A stretch of DNA of 32,003 nucleotides from CAZJRQ01 sp964548535 (lineage in GTDB: Bacteria > Bacillota > Clostridia > Oscillospirales > Ruminococcaceae): contig CAZJRQ010000028.1 in assembly GCA_964548535.1 (NCBI GenBank), positions 1 through 32,003 on the forward strand, read 5' to 3'. How positions within the stretch are numbered: the first letter of the stretch is position 1; each line of letters starts with the position of its first letter. Shown in pieces: positions 1 through 7,558 of the stretch. The position numbers and the translations under genes were made by a program. Under the pieces are notes generated by a model. The model made no database searches. It was not told where the DNA came from and saw only the letters and a program-made list of their open reading frames with translations.

Positions 1-110
1 AAAATAATACAAATCAATCAGCCACCACGCGGACAAGAACCAAGCAATGCAAGTCGAGCGAGGTACGAGCGATTACGTGATAGGGGTCCAGGGACACGCC
101 CATATGCTAG
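1..110 (-). repeat. GC-rich modular repeat, copy A (partial)
   Basis: This GC-rich stretch lies just downstream of the 3' end of the minus-strand gene at 124-780. Read on the minus strand it contains GGGCGTGTCCCTGG followed by ACCCCTATCACG and then CGCTCGTACCTCGCTCG. The same modules occur at 9447-9622 (GGGGCGTGCCCCTGC, ACCCCTGCCCTCGC, CGCTCGTTCCTCGCTCG) and near 31375. The left arm of the hairpin module is eroded here. No gene is seen in bases 1-123. Confidence 0.6.
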
Positions 111-123
111 TGTACACATAGGT

Positions 124-780
124 TCAAACTACGTAAATCCCGTCTTTTAAATATTCTTCGTAAATATTTTCTATCTTTTTACTTAAAACCTTATCACTAC
201 CGCTGTTATCAAAAAACATCTTCACCGCCTCATCAATCATATTGACGTAACCGCCAATTCCGTTCGCAATCATCTCGTTGCTCAAATTGTGACCCTTGAG
301 CGCGTAAAACTTTCTAGAGTAAGTCGTTCCTGACTTTACCCACCCAACTCCGTTTGGAAAAGCCTCTGCAAGATGTCTGTCCTCAACCGACTTCCAAAAA
401 ATGAAAAACTGATCAAGCATATCAATCAGCTGAGAACTCTGTGTCCTAAATGAAATTTTCAGCCTGCCAACCGTCCCCTCAAAAGACCTAAAAAGCTCAA
501 TTGAGTACTTAATCGTCGGCTTGTACTTGAACTTCAACGGACTTTTTATAGAAATCATAGCATCTGACGGCTGGGCTATCATTTGAAAATGACTGTCCAT
601 AAGCTGCTCAATCTGCGAAAAAATATCCTTCATTCGCATTTCAGGCGTCATCATCGAAACTCGCTCCGCCAAGATCTGATTAATCAAATTCGACCTGCTC
701 GTGTTCATCGAATAAGCTAAGCGGTCAATTTCCTCAACAACCCCGTCCATCAGCACTAAACTGTATACGCTTTTATTCAT
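124..780 (-). CDS. Ribbon-helix-helix-like DNA-binding protein, function unknown
   Basis: I do not recognise the full-length family. The first ~45 residues look like a ribbon-helix-helix (CopG/Arc) fold: a short beta stretch (KSVYSLVL), a helix with EEIDRLAYSM, a turn NTSRSN, and a second helix LINQILAERV. The remaining ~170 residues contain no motif I can name; they are mixed alpha/beta with an aromatic centre (FFIFWKSV). RHH proteins of this layout usually repress their own promoter, and here a consensus promoter carrying three TTATATAA elements lies just upstream (830-891), which fits autoregulation (inference). Start chosen at ATG 780; a GTG at 792 is in frame, and neither has a strong Shine-Dalgarno sequence. 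The GC-rich repeat copy A follows its 3' end. Confidence 0.6.
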   Translation of the reverse strand: MNKSVYSLVLMDGVVEEIDRLAYSMNTSRSNLINQILAERVSMMTPEMRMKDIFSQIEQLMDSHFQMIAQPSDAMISIKSPLKFKYKPTIKYSIELFRSFEGTVGRLKISFRTQSSQLIDMLDQFFIFWKSVEDRHLAEAFPNGVGWVKSGTTYSRKFYALKGHNLSNEMIANGIGGYVNMIDEAVKMFFDNSGSDKVLSKKIENIYEEYLKDGIYVV

Positions 781-829
781 TTTAAGCACCACACTTCTTT
801 ATCTATTAACTATTTTATTCATTAATAAC

Positions 830-857
830 ATTATACCACAATTATATAATTTGTCAA
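830..857 (-). promoter_or_regulatory. Sigma-A promoter of the RHH-like gene
   Basis: On the minus strand TTGACA (857-852) is followed by a 16-base spacer and TATAAT (835-830), with an extended GTGG just before the -10. The expected transcript start is near 823, giving a leader of about 43 bases. Confidence 0.75.
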
Positions 858-891
858 TAGGATTATATAATTTCACTTGCGAATTATATAA
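841..891. promoter_or_regulatory. Three 21-bp-spaced ATTATATAA operator repeats
   Basis: The 9-mer ATTATATAA starts at 841, 862 and 883, so the copies are exactly 21 bp (two helical turns) apart. Its core TTATATAA is a perfect palindrome. One copy lies inside the -35/-10 spacer and two lie upstream of the -35, the arrangement expected of a cooperative repressor operator. The adjacent RHH-like protein is the natural candidate ligand. Confidence 0.55.
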
Positions 892-943
892 CTGCACAAA
901 ACTACCAATTGCATAATGGATTTTTTAGACATTTTTCCATAAC

Positions 944-972
944 AAAAAACGGTCCGACCTAAAATCGAACCG
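944..972 (-). terminator. Rho-independent terminator of the radical SAM gene
   Basis: On the minus strand CGGTTCGA, a 7-base loop and TCGGACCG (8 bp with one G-T pair) are followed by TTTTTT, about 13 bases after the stop codon of the 985-2706 gene. Confidence 0.75.
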
Positions 973-984
973 CCTCTATACTAT

Positions 985-2706
985 TTATAATGTAGACTGC
1001 CTAAAATCAAAATCAGAAACATCAAAAACAAACCCATTGCCGAGCAAATCTCTGTCAGAATATTCAATCAGAAAAATTTTCTCTCCCTCAAAAAGAGTAT
1101 CGCAACCAAACTTCTCAACATGAACCCTGCCAGACAATTCTTTCAGCTTGTTTTTATCGTCAGACAAGCCAAAATGTTGCGCAATAATCTGCAAACTCTG
1201 TTCTCTGTTAATCAAATTCGGACAATCATTTGCCCAAGACGGATTCGACCGTGGACGCTCATGCAGAATAAAATCCAGCTTAGCAGTAGCAATCGCAAGC
1301 TTTTTGCCAATACCATTTTTAACAGCAAAAGCTATCAAAAACACATACGCGTTATTTTTATTTTTCAAAAAAAGCTCATCGAAATCCGACTTGAAAAACT
1401 CCGCCAAATCAGCATAAAACGCGAAATAATCACCCCTATACCCCTCAAGTAAAAGCTTAATCATATTCGAAAACCTGTTCGAGTTATAAAAAATCTCGCA
1501 CATATCCTCAACATCTTTGAGATATAAAACCTCATCAAAAGTCAAAACGCTAGTTGAAATAACCTCATACGGCGGATATGGCGAGTACAATATTTCGTAC
1601 TCATCACACATTTTCTCCATGCCAGCACCACGCAGAATCTTCAAAAAACCAAGCTGTAATTGGTGCGGAAAAAGAGAGTGAACCATGTTAAAACTGTTCT
1701 TAAACGACGCCAAATCCTCGCCAGGCAAGCCAGCAATCAAGTCCAAATGCAAATGAATATTCTCAGAAGATTTCAGCCTGCCCACGCAATATTTTAGATA
1801 CTCAAAATCATTTTTCCGCTGTATCGCCTCAAGCGTATGCTCGTTCGTCGACTGCACTCCAATTTCAAGCTGAAAAAGCCCCTTTCGTGCCGACTGCAAA
1901 AGTTCCATGAATCCATCGGTCAAAAGCTCCGCCGCAACTTCAAAATGAAAATTCGTAACACCATTATCATTTTCAATTAAAAATCTAACAATCTCCGCGG
2001 CGAATTTTTCATTGCAATTAAATGTCCTGTCAACGAACTTAACCTGCCGAACCTTATGAGCAAGAAAAACCCCCAGCTCACTTCTCACCTTTTCAATCGG
2101 AGCAAAATGAACACCACGTTCCACCGACGAAATACAGTATTGACATTTAAACGGACACCCTCTCTGAGCCTCATAGTAGCAAATCTTGTTCTCAACCTCT
2201 GAAAAATCGTCGTATCCAAAAGCAATCTGTGACATATCAACAGGCTCACCAATAGGATTTACAACAATCTCCTCGCCAGCCATGTATGTGAGTGACGGAC
2301 ACTTAGAAAAATCCTCCCCGCCATTTTCAAGAACGTTAACAAGACTTAGCATAGCATTTTCACCCTGACCAGAAATCACAAAATCAGCATTAATTTTCCG
2401 CAAAACCTCATCAGGACGATATGAAACTTCAGGTCCTCCAAGAAAAATTCTAGTGTCAGGTAGAACCTTTTTCATCAAATTGCAAAGCTTTTCCACAAGC
2501 TCGATATTCCAAATATAGCATGATATTCCAAGCAAATCAGGACGTTTTTCATATATCCCTCGAAAAATTTCTTCAAGGTGATTATTTATAGTGTATTCTG
2601 CAATTTCACACTCAACGCCATGATTTTTCGCATAACCTCTAAGCTCCCTAACCGACAAACTAGTGTGAATATACTTTGCATTTATCGCAAGCAGAACAAT
2701 TTTCAT
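985..2706 (-). CDS. B12-binding domain radical SAM protein (DUF4080-type)
   Basis: This 573-aa protein has an N-terminal cobalamin-binding-like Rossmann domain (LLAINAKYIHTSLSVREL near the start, later FLGGPEVSYRPDEVL). A radical SAM core follows with the cluster motif RGCPFKCQYC (C-x3-C-x2-C), the motif FVDRTFNCNEKFA, and LHLDLIAGLPGED. The C-terminal ~200 residues match the DUF4080 type. Such proteins are predicted to use a 4Fe-4S cluster, SAM and cobalamin; the substrate is unknown. I start it at ATG 2706, six bases after the GGAGG at 2713-2717; the tandem ATG at 2709 is too close. It lies downstream of the WYL gene, with a terminator hairpin between them, so it may depend on readthrough. 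Confidence 0.85.
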   Translation of the reverse strand: MKIVLLAINAKYIHTSLSVRELRGYAKNHGVECEIAEYTINNHLEEIFRGIYEKRPDLLGISCYIWNIELVEKLCNLMKKVLPDTRIFLGGPEVSYRPDEVLRKINADFVISGQGENAMLSLVNVLENGGEDFSKCPSLTYMAGEEIVVNPIGEPVDMSQIAFGYDDFSEVENKICYYEAQRGCPFKCQYCISSVERGVHFAPIEKVRSELGVFLAHKVRQVKFVDRTFNCNEKFAAEIVRFLIENDNGVTNFHFEVAAELLTDGFMELLQSARKGLFQLEIGVQSTNEHTLEAIQRKNDFEYLKYCVGRLKSSENIHLHLDLIAGLPGEDLASFKNSFNMVHSLFPHQLQLGFLKILRGAGMEKMCDEYEILYSPYPPYEVISTSVLTFDEVLYLKDVEDMCEIFYNSNRFSNMIKLLLEGYRGDYFAFYADLAEFFKSDFDELFLKNKNNAYVFLIAFAVKNGIGKKLAIATAKLDFILHERPRSNPSWANDCPNLINREQSLQIIAQHFGLSDDKNKLKELSGRVHVEKFGCDTLFEGEKIFLIEYSDRDLLGNGFVFDVSDFDFRQSTL

Positions 2707-2722
2707 CATATACCTCCAACGC

Positions 2723-2748
2723 AAAAAGGACAGGCAACCAACCTGTCC
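2723..2748 (-). terminator. Terminator between the WYL regulator and the radical SAM gene
   Basis: On the minus strand GGACAGG, a 7-base loop and CCTGTCC are followed by TTTTT. It sits directly upstream of the ribosome binding site of the radical SAM gene, leaving no room for a separate promoter between them, so it may act as a partial terminator. Confidence 0.75.
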
Positions 2749-2770
2749 TAAATAATTTCATAGCATAAAT

Positions 2771-3757
2771 TCATTCGTACACCTGCATAATTTCTGCAAG
2801 CTTTTGTTTTGCAATATCAACCACATAATCTGGCGACAAAATCTGTACATTTGTGCCATACTGGAACAACCAGCCCCAAAAAGTCGGTGCAAGCTGAACT
2901 TCAGTATTTATGTAAAATGTATCGTCCGAATCGGGATGCAAAATAACCTTTTCTCCAAAACGCTCAATCACCTGATCAATAAGAATATTGCTAAAACGAA
3001 TTTTCAAAGTTTCTTCGCGGCCACCAAACATCGAATAAAGTGATTTGCAATTAATAATCTCTTTTTTATCCTCATCAGTAAGCTCACGACGCTTGATTTC
3101 AGTTATAGAAACCAAAGTCATTCTGTCAACCCTGTAACGGCAAATCTTGCCATGTTTATGACAAAAACATACAAGATAATAATTGTCATTTTCCCAAACA
3201 AGCTGGAACGGAGAAACGGTATACAGCTCACCGCCATGCTTAAGCTGTTTTTTCTTCTGTAAATTATACTGAAAATATTTAAAGGTAATCTCACGATCGC
3301 TATATATACCGCTTTGAATGGTATTTATATTATAGTAAATGGATTCGTTAAAAGCCTTAGTACGACTGCCTACATAAATCGAACGTCTAAGCTGTGAAGC
3401 TTTATAATCGCTTGTCAGCGTCTGAAGCTTTTTTATAAGCTCGTCCGACTTTTTTATAGTCAAGAATTTTGATGACGCAACAGCATCAGCCAACACAAAA
3501 AGCTCCTCATCCTGAAAAAGCCTGTCTGCCCTGTAATATGCATTAGAATGACCTTTTTTAGTCGTTTCAATAACCATACCACTGTCACAAAGTGTTGCCA
3601 CATCATCATAAATAGTCTTACGCTCCGCCTTAATCCCTTCAAGGGCGAGAATATCAATCAATTGATTTCCCGTAAGCGGATGCTCTTCGTCAGTTCTTTG
3701 ATCAAAAAGCTGCCCCATTCTCAACAGCTTTTGTTTCTGCCTTGATACGCCTGCCAA
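2771..3757 (-). CDS. WYL-domain transcriptional regulator
   Basis: This is a 328-aa cytoplasmic regulator. Residues ~8-70 form a winged helix-turn-helix of the HTH_11 type (NQLIDILALEGIKAERKTIYDDVATLCDSG). The middle and C-terminal parts form a WYL ligand-sensing domain (SPFQLVWENDNYYLVCFC, then CRYRVDRM) with a C-terminal extension of the WCX type. WYL domains are thought to bind nucleotides or single-stranded DNA in several stress and defence regulators; the ligand here is unknown. The start is TTG 3757, preceded by GGGAGGAA; this Shine-Dalgarno lies in the last codons of the DUF896 gene, whose stop is only three bases away, so the two are probably translated from one message driven by the promoter at 4119-4147. 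Confidence 0.85.
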   Translation of the reverse strand: MAGVSRQKQKLLRMGQLFDQRTDEEHPLTGNQLIDILALEGIKAERKTIYDDVATLCDSGMVIETTKKGHSNAYYRADRLFQDEELFVLADAVASSKFLTIKKSDELIKKLQTLTSDYKASQLRRSIYVGSRTKAFNESIYYNINTIQSGIYSDREITFKYFQYNLQKKKQLKHGGELYTVSPFQLVWENDNYYLVCFCHKHGKICRYRVDRMTLVSITEIKRRELTDEDKKEIINCKSLYSMFGGREETLKIRFSNILIDQVIERFGEKVILHPDSDDTFYINTEVQLAPTFWGWLFQYGTNVQILSPDYVVDIAKQKLAEIMQVYE

Positions 3758-3760
3758 TTA

Positions 3761-3979
3761 CTATTCCTCCCCGCTGCGTTTCATATCCGAAACCTTAATT
3801 TGTGAACCATCTGGCTCAATGATTGTCGTATGTTCAAGCTGATTTGTCAAATTCGCAACCATAGATGCTCTGTACTCATTTCTAAGAGTCTCTCTCTCGC
3901 TCTTTTCAGAATCGGTAAGCTCTCTGGTCTTTGAAATTTTTGTCAGCTCAGACAATCTCTCAAGTTTTCTTTTCTCCAT
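3761..3979 (-). CDS. DUF896 family protein (YnzC-like)
   Basis: This 72-aa soluble helical-hairpin protein has the DUF896 pattern: LERLSELTKISKTRELTDSE, then LRNEYRASMVANLTNQLEH and a C-terminal IIEPDGS. The best-known member, YnzC of Bacillus subtilis, is encoded in an SOS-induced operon (yneA-yneB-ynzC) beside lexA; its molecular role is unclear. It starts at ATG 3979 after AAAGGAG. It is transcribed away from the SOS-box operon at 4329-4836, a neighbourhood that recalls the Bacillus arrangement although lexA itself is not in the window. Confidence 0.88.
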   Translation of the reverse strand: MEKRKLERLSELTKISKTRELTDSEKSERETLRNEYRASMVANLTNQLEHTTIIEPDGSQIKVSDMKRSGEE

Positions 3980-4118
3980 AAATTTTTACTCCTTTATGTA
4001 CCATTTAACAACCAGCTTACACACAGACCAGTCATTAACTATGTGAATATTTTTATAGACATTCATTTTTTTATATATTTAGTGTCCACAAAAACACCCA
4101 CACTATTCGGTATTTCAT

Positions 4119-4147
4119 ATTATAACACATTATTTCCGATATTTCAA
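4119..4147 (-). promoter_or_regulatory. Promoter of the DUF896-WYL operon
   Basis: On the minus strand TTGAAA (4147-4142) is followed by 17 bases and TATAAT (4124-4119). The leader of about 130 bases to ATG 3979 contains no other obvious gene. Confidence 0.65.
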
Positions 4148-4218
4148 CGGTAAATTGCACAAACTGTCCGTTAAATTTCCCTCATTTTCAACAAAAATAT
4201 TAATTCTTTGATTACCTA

Positions 4219-4246
4219 TTGACATTTTTGAAATTTGTGGTATAAT
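4219..4246 (+). promoter_or_regulatory. Promoter of the SOS-box operon
   Basis: TTGACA (4219-4224) is followed by a 16-base spacer ending in TTTGTGG and then TATAAT (4241-4246). The predicted start site is near 4253, just ahead of the LexA-type box. Confidence 0.8.
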
Positions 4247-4261
4247 TAAAATAAACAACTC

Positions 4262-4273
4262 GAACATTTGTTC
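4262..4273. promoter_or_regulatory. LexA (DinR)-type SOS box
   Basis: GAACATTTGTTC is a perfect GAAC-N4-GTTC match to the Gram-positive LexA operator core, with a C before it as in the longer consensus. It lies at about +9 to +20 of the promoter at 4219-4246, a position where bound LexA would block transcription. I saw no second such box while reading the window. Confidence 0.7.
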
Positions 4274-4328
4274 TAAGCGATATCAAAAAATAAAATAACT
4301 TAAATTCAAAACAGAAAAGGAGAATGTC

Positions 4329-4478
4329 ATGAAAATAATTATCTTAACACACCAGCGCAATCTTCTCAAGTTAAAAAGCCTAATTTTAGCGATTAGCATT
4401 TTACAAAAGGACAAAATTTGTATTTACAGACAGGCTTTAGCAACCTATTTTGAAAGCGTGGTGACTTCGCATGAATAA
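4329..4478 (+). CDS. Small 49-aa protein of the SOS-box operon, function unknown
   Basis: This short ORF runs from ATG 4329 to TAA 4478. It has a strong Shine-Dalgarno (AAAAGGAG at the correct distance) and overlaps the next gene by eight bases, which suggests translational coupling. The product is basic and helical, with a moderately hydrophobic segment (LKSLILAISIL) in the first half, too short and charged to be a confident membrane helix. I do not recognise it. Small SOS-induced proteins often inhibit division or alter transcription, but nothing in the sequence shows which applies here. It lies directly behind the LexA-type box and is the first gene of that transcript. Confidence 0.65.
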   Translation: MKIIILTHQRNLLKLKSLILAISILQKDKICIYRQALATYFESVVTSHE

Positions 4479-4836
4479 CAGAGTCAGCTTTTCTGAATTG
4501 ATGAAAGAACATCAAGGATATATATCAGCAGATGATTACGAGTCTATATTAATAGGAGAAATCCCAGAAAAAACTTACAACAGCGACAAAAAAATCGACG
4601 AGCGAGAAATTCTAAACAATTTTCCACAGCTACTCGATTATTGCCTAAACGATAATTTGACGAAAACTCAAAAATGTTATATAATGTTATATTATAAAAA
4701 AGGTTTAAATGTAACGCAGATTGCAGGGCTTTTCAATGTCAATAAATCTACAGTTTCACGCACAATAAATCGCGGTAAAACAAGACTTTTAAAAGCAATA
4801 CGATGCGAGGTTCTTCGTAAATCAATAAAAAAATAG
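4471..4836 (+). CDS. Sigma-70 region 4-like DNA-binding protein
   Basis: This 121-aa protein has a C-terminal half (residues ~60-110) forming a sigma-70 region 4 helix-turn-helix: LTKTQKCYIMLYYKKGLNV, then TQIAGLFNVNKSTVSRTINR, followed by a basic tail (GKTRLLKAIRCEVLRKSIKK). There is no recognisable region 2, so it is not a complete ECF sigma factor. It could be an anti/co-sigma partner or a phage-activator-like regulator (compare the region-4-only Xpf type). It is coupled to the preceding 49-aa ORF by an eight-base overlap and lies in the same LexA-box transcript. An 11-bp inverted repeat (4844-4854 with 4875-4885) follows its stop, but lacks a T-tract. Confidence 0.75.
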   Translation: MNNRVSFSELMKEHQGYISADDYESILIGEIPEKTYNSDKKIDEREILNNFPQLLDYCLNDNLTKTQKCYIMLYYKKGLNVTQIAGLFNVNKSTVSRTINRGKTRLLKAIRCEVLRKSIKK

Positions 4837-4923
4837 CAGGATAAGTCTGAAAAAAGCAATCATACATCAGCAAATTTTTCAGACTGCACCACAGACTATA
4901 TAAATTCGAGAGAGGGCAAAAAT

Positions 4924-6273
4924 ATGACAAGTAACACACCAATTTGGAACTTTATAAATAACTATGCAAAAAGCGGAATTTCGCGATTTCATATGCCTGC
5001 TCACAAAGGTGTAAAGCGACATGGACTTGAGCCTATCGACATTACCGAAATAAACGGTGCTGACTACCTTTACGAATCTGATACTATTATAAAAAAGAGT
5101 GAACAAATTACGAGTGAAATTTTCGGCACACAAACGACTATGTTTTCAACCGAGGGCTCATCGCTTTCGATAAAAACAATGCTGGGAATTATAGTCAGCT
5201 GCAAAAAAGACAAATCAAAAAGAGTGAAAATAATCGCTCCTCGAAATGTCCATAGAGCATTTATAAACGGCTGTATTTTGCTAGATATCGACCCTGTTTG
5301 GGTATATCCGTCAACACCGTCAATATCAGTCTGCGCTTGCGAAGTAACACCGCAAGACATTTTGCAAACACTTCAAAATAATCCCGATGCTGATGCAGTC
5401 TACATAACCTCACCCGACTATCTGGGAAACATGGCTGATATTTCAGGAATATCTAAAATATGCAAAGAAAAATCTGTGCCATTGCTTGTTGACAACGCTC
5501 ATGGCTCTTATCTAAAATTTATAGATAAATCAGCACACCCTATTGACTTAGGTGCTGATATGTGCTGTGATTCAGCCCATAAAACTCTGCCCGTCTATAC
5601 TGGCGGAGGATATCTTCATATAGCAAAATCTGCTCCAGAAGAATTTTCAAACTGTGCAAAGTCGGTGATGTCAATGTTTGCATCGACCAGTCCGTCATAT
5701 ATTATAATGAGTTCACTCGATTTATGCGGACAGCTTTTGCAGACTGATTTTCCTAAAATGGTGCAAGACTGCTGTCAACGTGTTGATTTATGCAAAAACC
5801 GAATTAACTCACACGGCTGGAAAATATGTGACGGCGAACCAATGAAAATTACTGTTCACCCAAACTCATGCGGACTAACAGGTGACGAGCTTGCAAAAAT
5901 TATGCGCGAACATAAAATTGAATGTGAGTACAGCGATTATTCGTCAATAGTTTTCATGCCGTCGCCATTTAATCAAGAACATGATTTTACCAAATTAGAA
6001 AAAGCATTTGCCAAAACTGTGCAAAAGAAGATTTTGCTATTGCAGGACGATTTTGAAATACCGAAAACCGAAAGTGTAATGTCACCGCGCAAGGCGGCTT
6101 TTTCTCAGTCGGCAGAAATCAAAACCGAGCAAGCAGTCGGCAAAATCTGTGCTAAAACTGCCCTATCCTGCCAGCCTTCTATACCTTTAATAGTAGGCGG
6201 AGAAATTTTCACTCCTGAAATTATTAATATTTTAAAAAAGTATAGCATTTTGACTGTAAATGTGATACAATAA
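4924..6273 (+). CDS. Orn/Lys/Arg decarboxylase family PLP enzyme
   Basis: This 449-aa fold-type I PLP enzyme resembles the shorter YaaO/SpeA-like branch. Visible motifs are FHMPAHKG near residue 23, NGADYLYE, FSTEGSSLSIK (~74-84), LLVDNAHGSY (D190, H193) and the cofactor lysine in CDSAHKTLPV (K220). The C-terminal domain ends with PLIVGGEIFTPEII, as in the family. Members decarboxylate arginine, lysine or ornithine; some of this length near tmk-darA-holB have no proven substrate. Its position ahead of darA-holB-ricT matches yaaO of Bacillus subtilis. No wing domain is present at the N-terminus, as expected for this branch. Confidence 0.88.
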   Translation: MTSNTPIWNFINNYAKSGISRFHMPAHKGVKRHGLEPIDITEINGADYLYESDTIIKKSEQITSEIFGTQTTMFSTEGSSLSIKTMLGIIVSCKKDKSKRVKIIAPRNVHRAFINGCILLDIDPVWVYPSTPSISVCACEVTPQDILQTLQNNPDADAVYITSPDYLGNMADISGISKICKEKSVPLLVDNAHGSYLKFIDKSAHPIDLGADMCCDSAHKTLPVYTGGGYLHIAKSAPEEFSNCAKSVMSMFASTSPSYIIMSSLDLCGQLLQTDFPKMVQDCCQRVDLCKNRINSHGWKICDGEPMKITVHPNSCGLTGDELAKIMREHKIECEYSDYSSIVFMPSPFNQEHDFTKLEKAFAKTVQKKILLLQDDFEIPKTESVMSPRKAAFSQSAEIKTEQAVGKICAKTALSCQPSIPLIVGGEIFTPEIINILKKYSILTVNVIQ

Positions 6274-6398
6274 AATATATATTGTTTGAAAATGTACATT
6301 TGCACAAGCCCTTTATTACCATTTGAAGCTACAATAAATAAAAGAAAGCGGTGACGAGTCGGTGCTAAATTTCTTTGGAGATTTGTCCAACTTGGAGC

Positions 6399-6944
6399 AT
6401 GGATATAAAAATGACTAAAATTATTATTGGATTAATCTTTATTGTTTTTAATTTAAATATCGAACTGCCTTTTGGTTCTTTAGGAATTATGCCTGATTTT
6501 GTGGGATATATTCTGCTTTTTTCAGGACTGAAAACAACACAGCATGATAGCAAAAATTTTGAAAATGCGAAAAAAATCTGCCCACCGTTAGTGGTATATT
6601 CACTGGCAGTTTATGTTTTCGGACTTTTAAGTATAAATTTAGGCTTTGTATCAAACATTTTAACCGCAATCTCAACGCTTGCAAATTTCTATATAACATA
6701 TTCACTTTGCATGGGATTTATTGACATCGAAAAGAATAATTCCTGCAAATTGGAGGCACAAAGTCTATTTGGATTATGGAAATTCTATGCGATAATAATT
6801 ATAGCATCATACTTTTTGAATCTTACTCAAAATAAATATATAACCGCCTTGACAGCGATTGCAACACTTTTTTCAGCGGTTACTTTCGTGCTGAAAATTC
6901 ACAAAACCAAAAGACTTTATGATGAATTTTTAAATCAAAATTAG
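6399..6944 (+). CDS. Multi-pass membrane protein of unknown function
   Basis: The ~181-aa product is very hydrophobic, with about five membrane segments (KIIIGLIFIVFNLNIEL; DFVGYILLFSGL; LVVYSLAVYVFGLLSI; ILTAISTLANFYITYSL; AIIIIASYFL) and a last one near the C-terminus before a basic tail. The signature GSLGIMPDFVGYILLF is one I associate with an uncharacterised clostridial membrane family; no function is known to me. The start is uncertain: TTG 6375, ATG 6399 and ATG 6411 are in frame, and the Shine-Dalgarno-like TTGGAG at 6392-6397 is too close to 6399 but a little far from 6411. It occupies the place where tmk would be expected. Confidence 0.65.
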   Translation: MDIKMTKIIIGLIFIVFNLNIELPFGSLGIMPDFVGYILLFSGLKTTQHDSKNFENAKKICPPLVVYSLAVYVFGLLSINLGFVSNILTAISTLANFYITYSLCMGFIDIEKNNSCKLEAQSLFGLWKFYAIIIIASYFLNLTQNKYITALTAIATLFSAVTFVLKIHKTKRLYDEFLNQN

Positions 6945-6957
6945 TTGGGGAAATTTT

Positions 6958-7166
6958 ATGAAAGGTATTACTGCAATTTTGGATAATGACTTTACTATTG
7001 CAATTTCAGAAAAAATTGTCATATTAGTATTTGCTGTCAAGATCAAGATGTAGAACTTGTCACTGAAACTTTAAAAGAAATGTCAAAGCAAGTTTTAGTT
7101 CATAATTCGGATAATAGAGAATCTTATTCTGCCGAAATCACATTTAGCAAAGCAGAATTCACATAG
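6958..7166 (+). pseudogene. Decayed paralogue of DarA (cyclic-di-AMP receptor family)
   Basis: The frame starting at ATG 6958 (after GGGGA) gives MKGITAILDNDFTIAISE, which lines up with the start of the intact DarA at 7232 (MKLVYAVVNNDDTYAVSK). It then runs to a TAG at 7051. One frame over, from about 7014, the translation ICCQDQDVELVTETLKE matches DarA ICCRDEDVDIVIETCKE and continues to TAG 7164-7166. About 20 residues covering the DarA loop after strand 1 are missing at the junction. It is therefore a tandem duplicate of darA broken by a deletion and frameshift. No protein longer than 31 residues would be made from its start. Confidence 0.75.
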
Positions 7167-7231
7167 CAAACATTAAGCATTTTATGTACGGATAAATTTC
7201 AAAAATAAAAACTATTTGGAGGTTATTTTTT

Positions 7232-7555
7232 ATGAAACTTGTTTACGCAGTTGTAAATAATGATGACACCTATGCTGTATCAAAGGGCTTACTAAAGCAG
7301 GGAATCAGGGCGACCAAGCTTTCATCAACAGGCGGATTTTTATCAGCTGGCAACACCACTTTTATGATTTGCTGTCGCGATGAAGACGTTGATATTGTAA
7401 TCGAAACTTGCAAGGAGCGTTCACGCAAAAGAAAGCAGTTTGTACCATCAAGCACGGTGCTTGGTCCGGACGGAAGCGACTCTTATCCTGTTGAAGTTGC
7501 TATTGGCGGAGCAACAATTTTTGTAACAGATATTGAGCGATTTGAGCAGGTTTAG
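7232..7555 (+). CDS. darA: Cyclic-di-AMP receptor DarA (YaaQ, PII-like)
   Basis: This 107-aa protein matches the DUF970/DarA family of PII-like trimeric cytoplasmic proteins: MKLVYAVVNNDD at strand 1, KGLLKQGIRATKLSSTGGFLSAGNTTFMICC through the T-loop and strand 2, and a C-terminal GGATIFVTDIERFEQV. In Firmicutes it binds cyclic di-AMP; the output is not settled. A strong GGAGGT precedes the ATG. holB starts three bases after its stop, as in the Bacillus yaaQ-yaaR-holB-yaaT cluster, except that yaaR is missing here. A broken paralogue lies immediately upstream. Confidence 0.93.
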   Translation: MKLVYAVVNNDDTYAVSKGLLKQGIRATKLSSTGGFLSAGNTTFMICCRDEDVDIVIETCKERSRKRKQFVPSSTVLGPDGSDSYPVEVAIGGATIFVTDIERFEQV

Positions 7556-7558
7556 TAC

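Noticed and set aside
1148..1452. Plus-strand ORFs inside the radical SAM gene
   Set aside because: Antisense shadows in AT-rich sequence without ribosome binding sites or recognisable motifs.
4844..4885. 11-bp inverted repeat after the sigma-like gene, considered as a terminator
   Set aside because: No T-tract follows and the loop is 20 bases; it is kept only as a remark.
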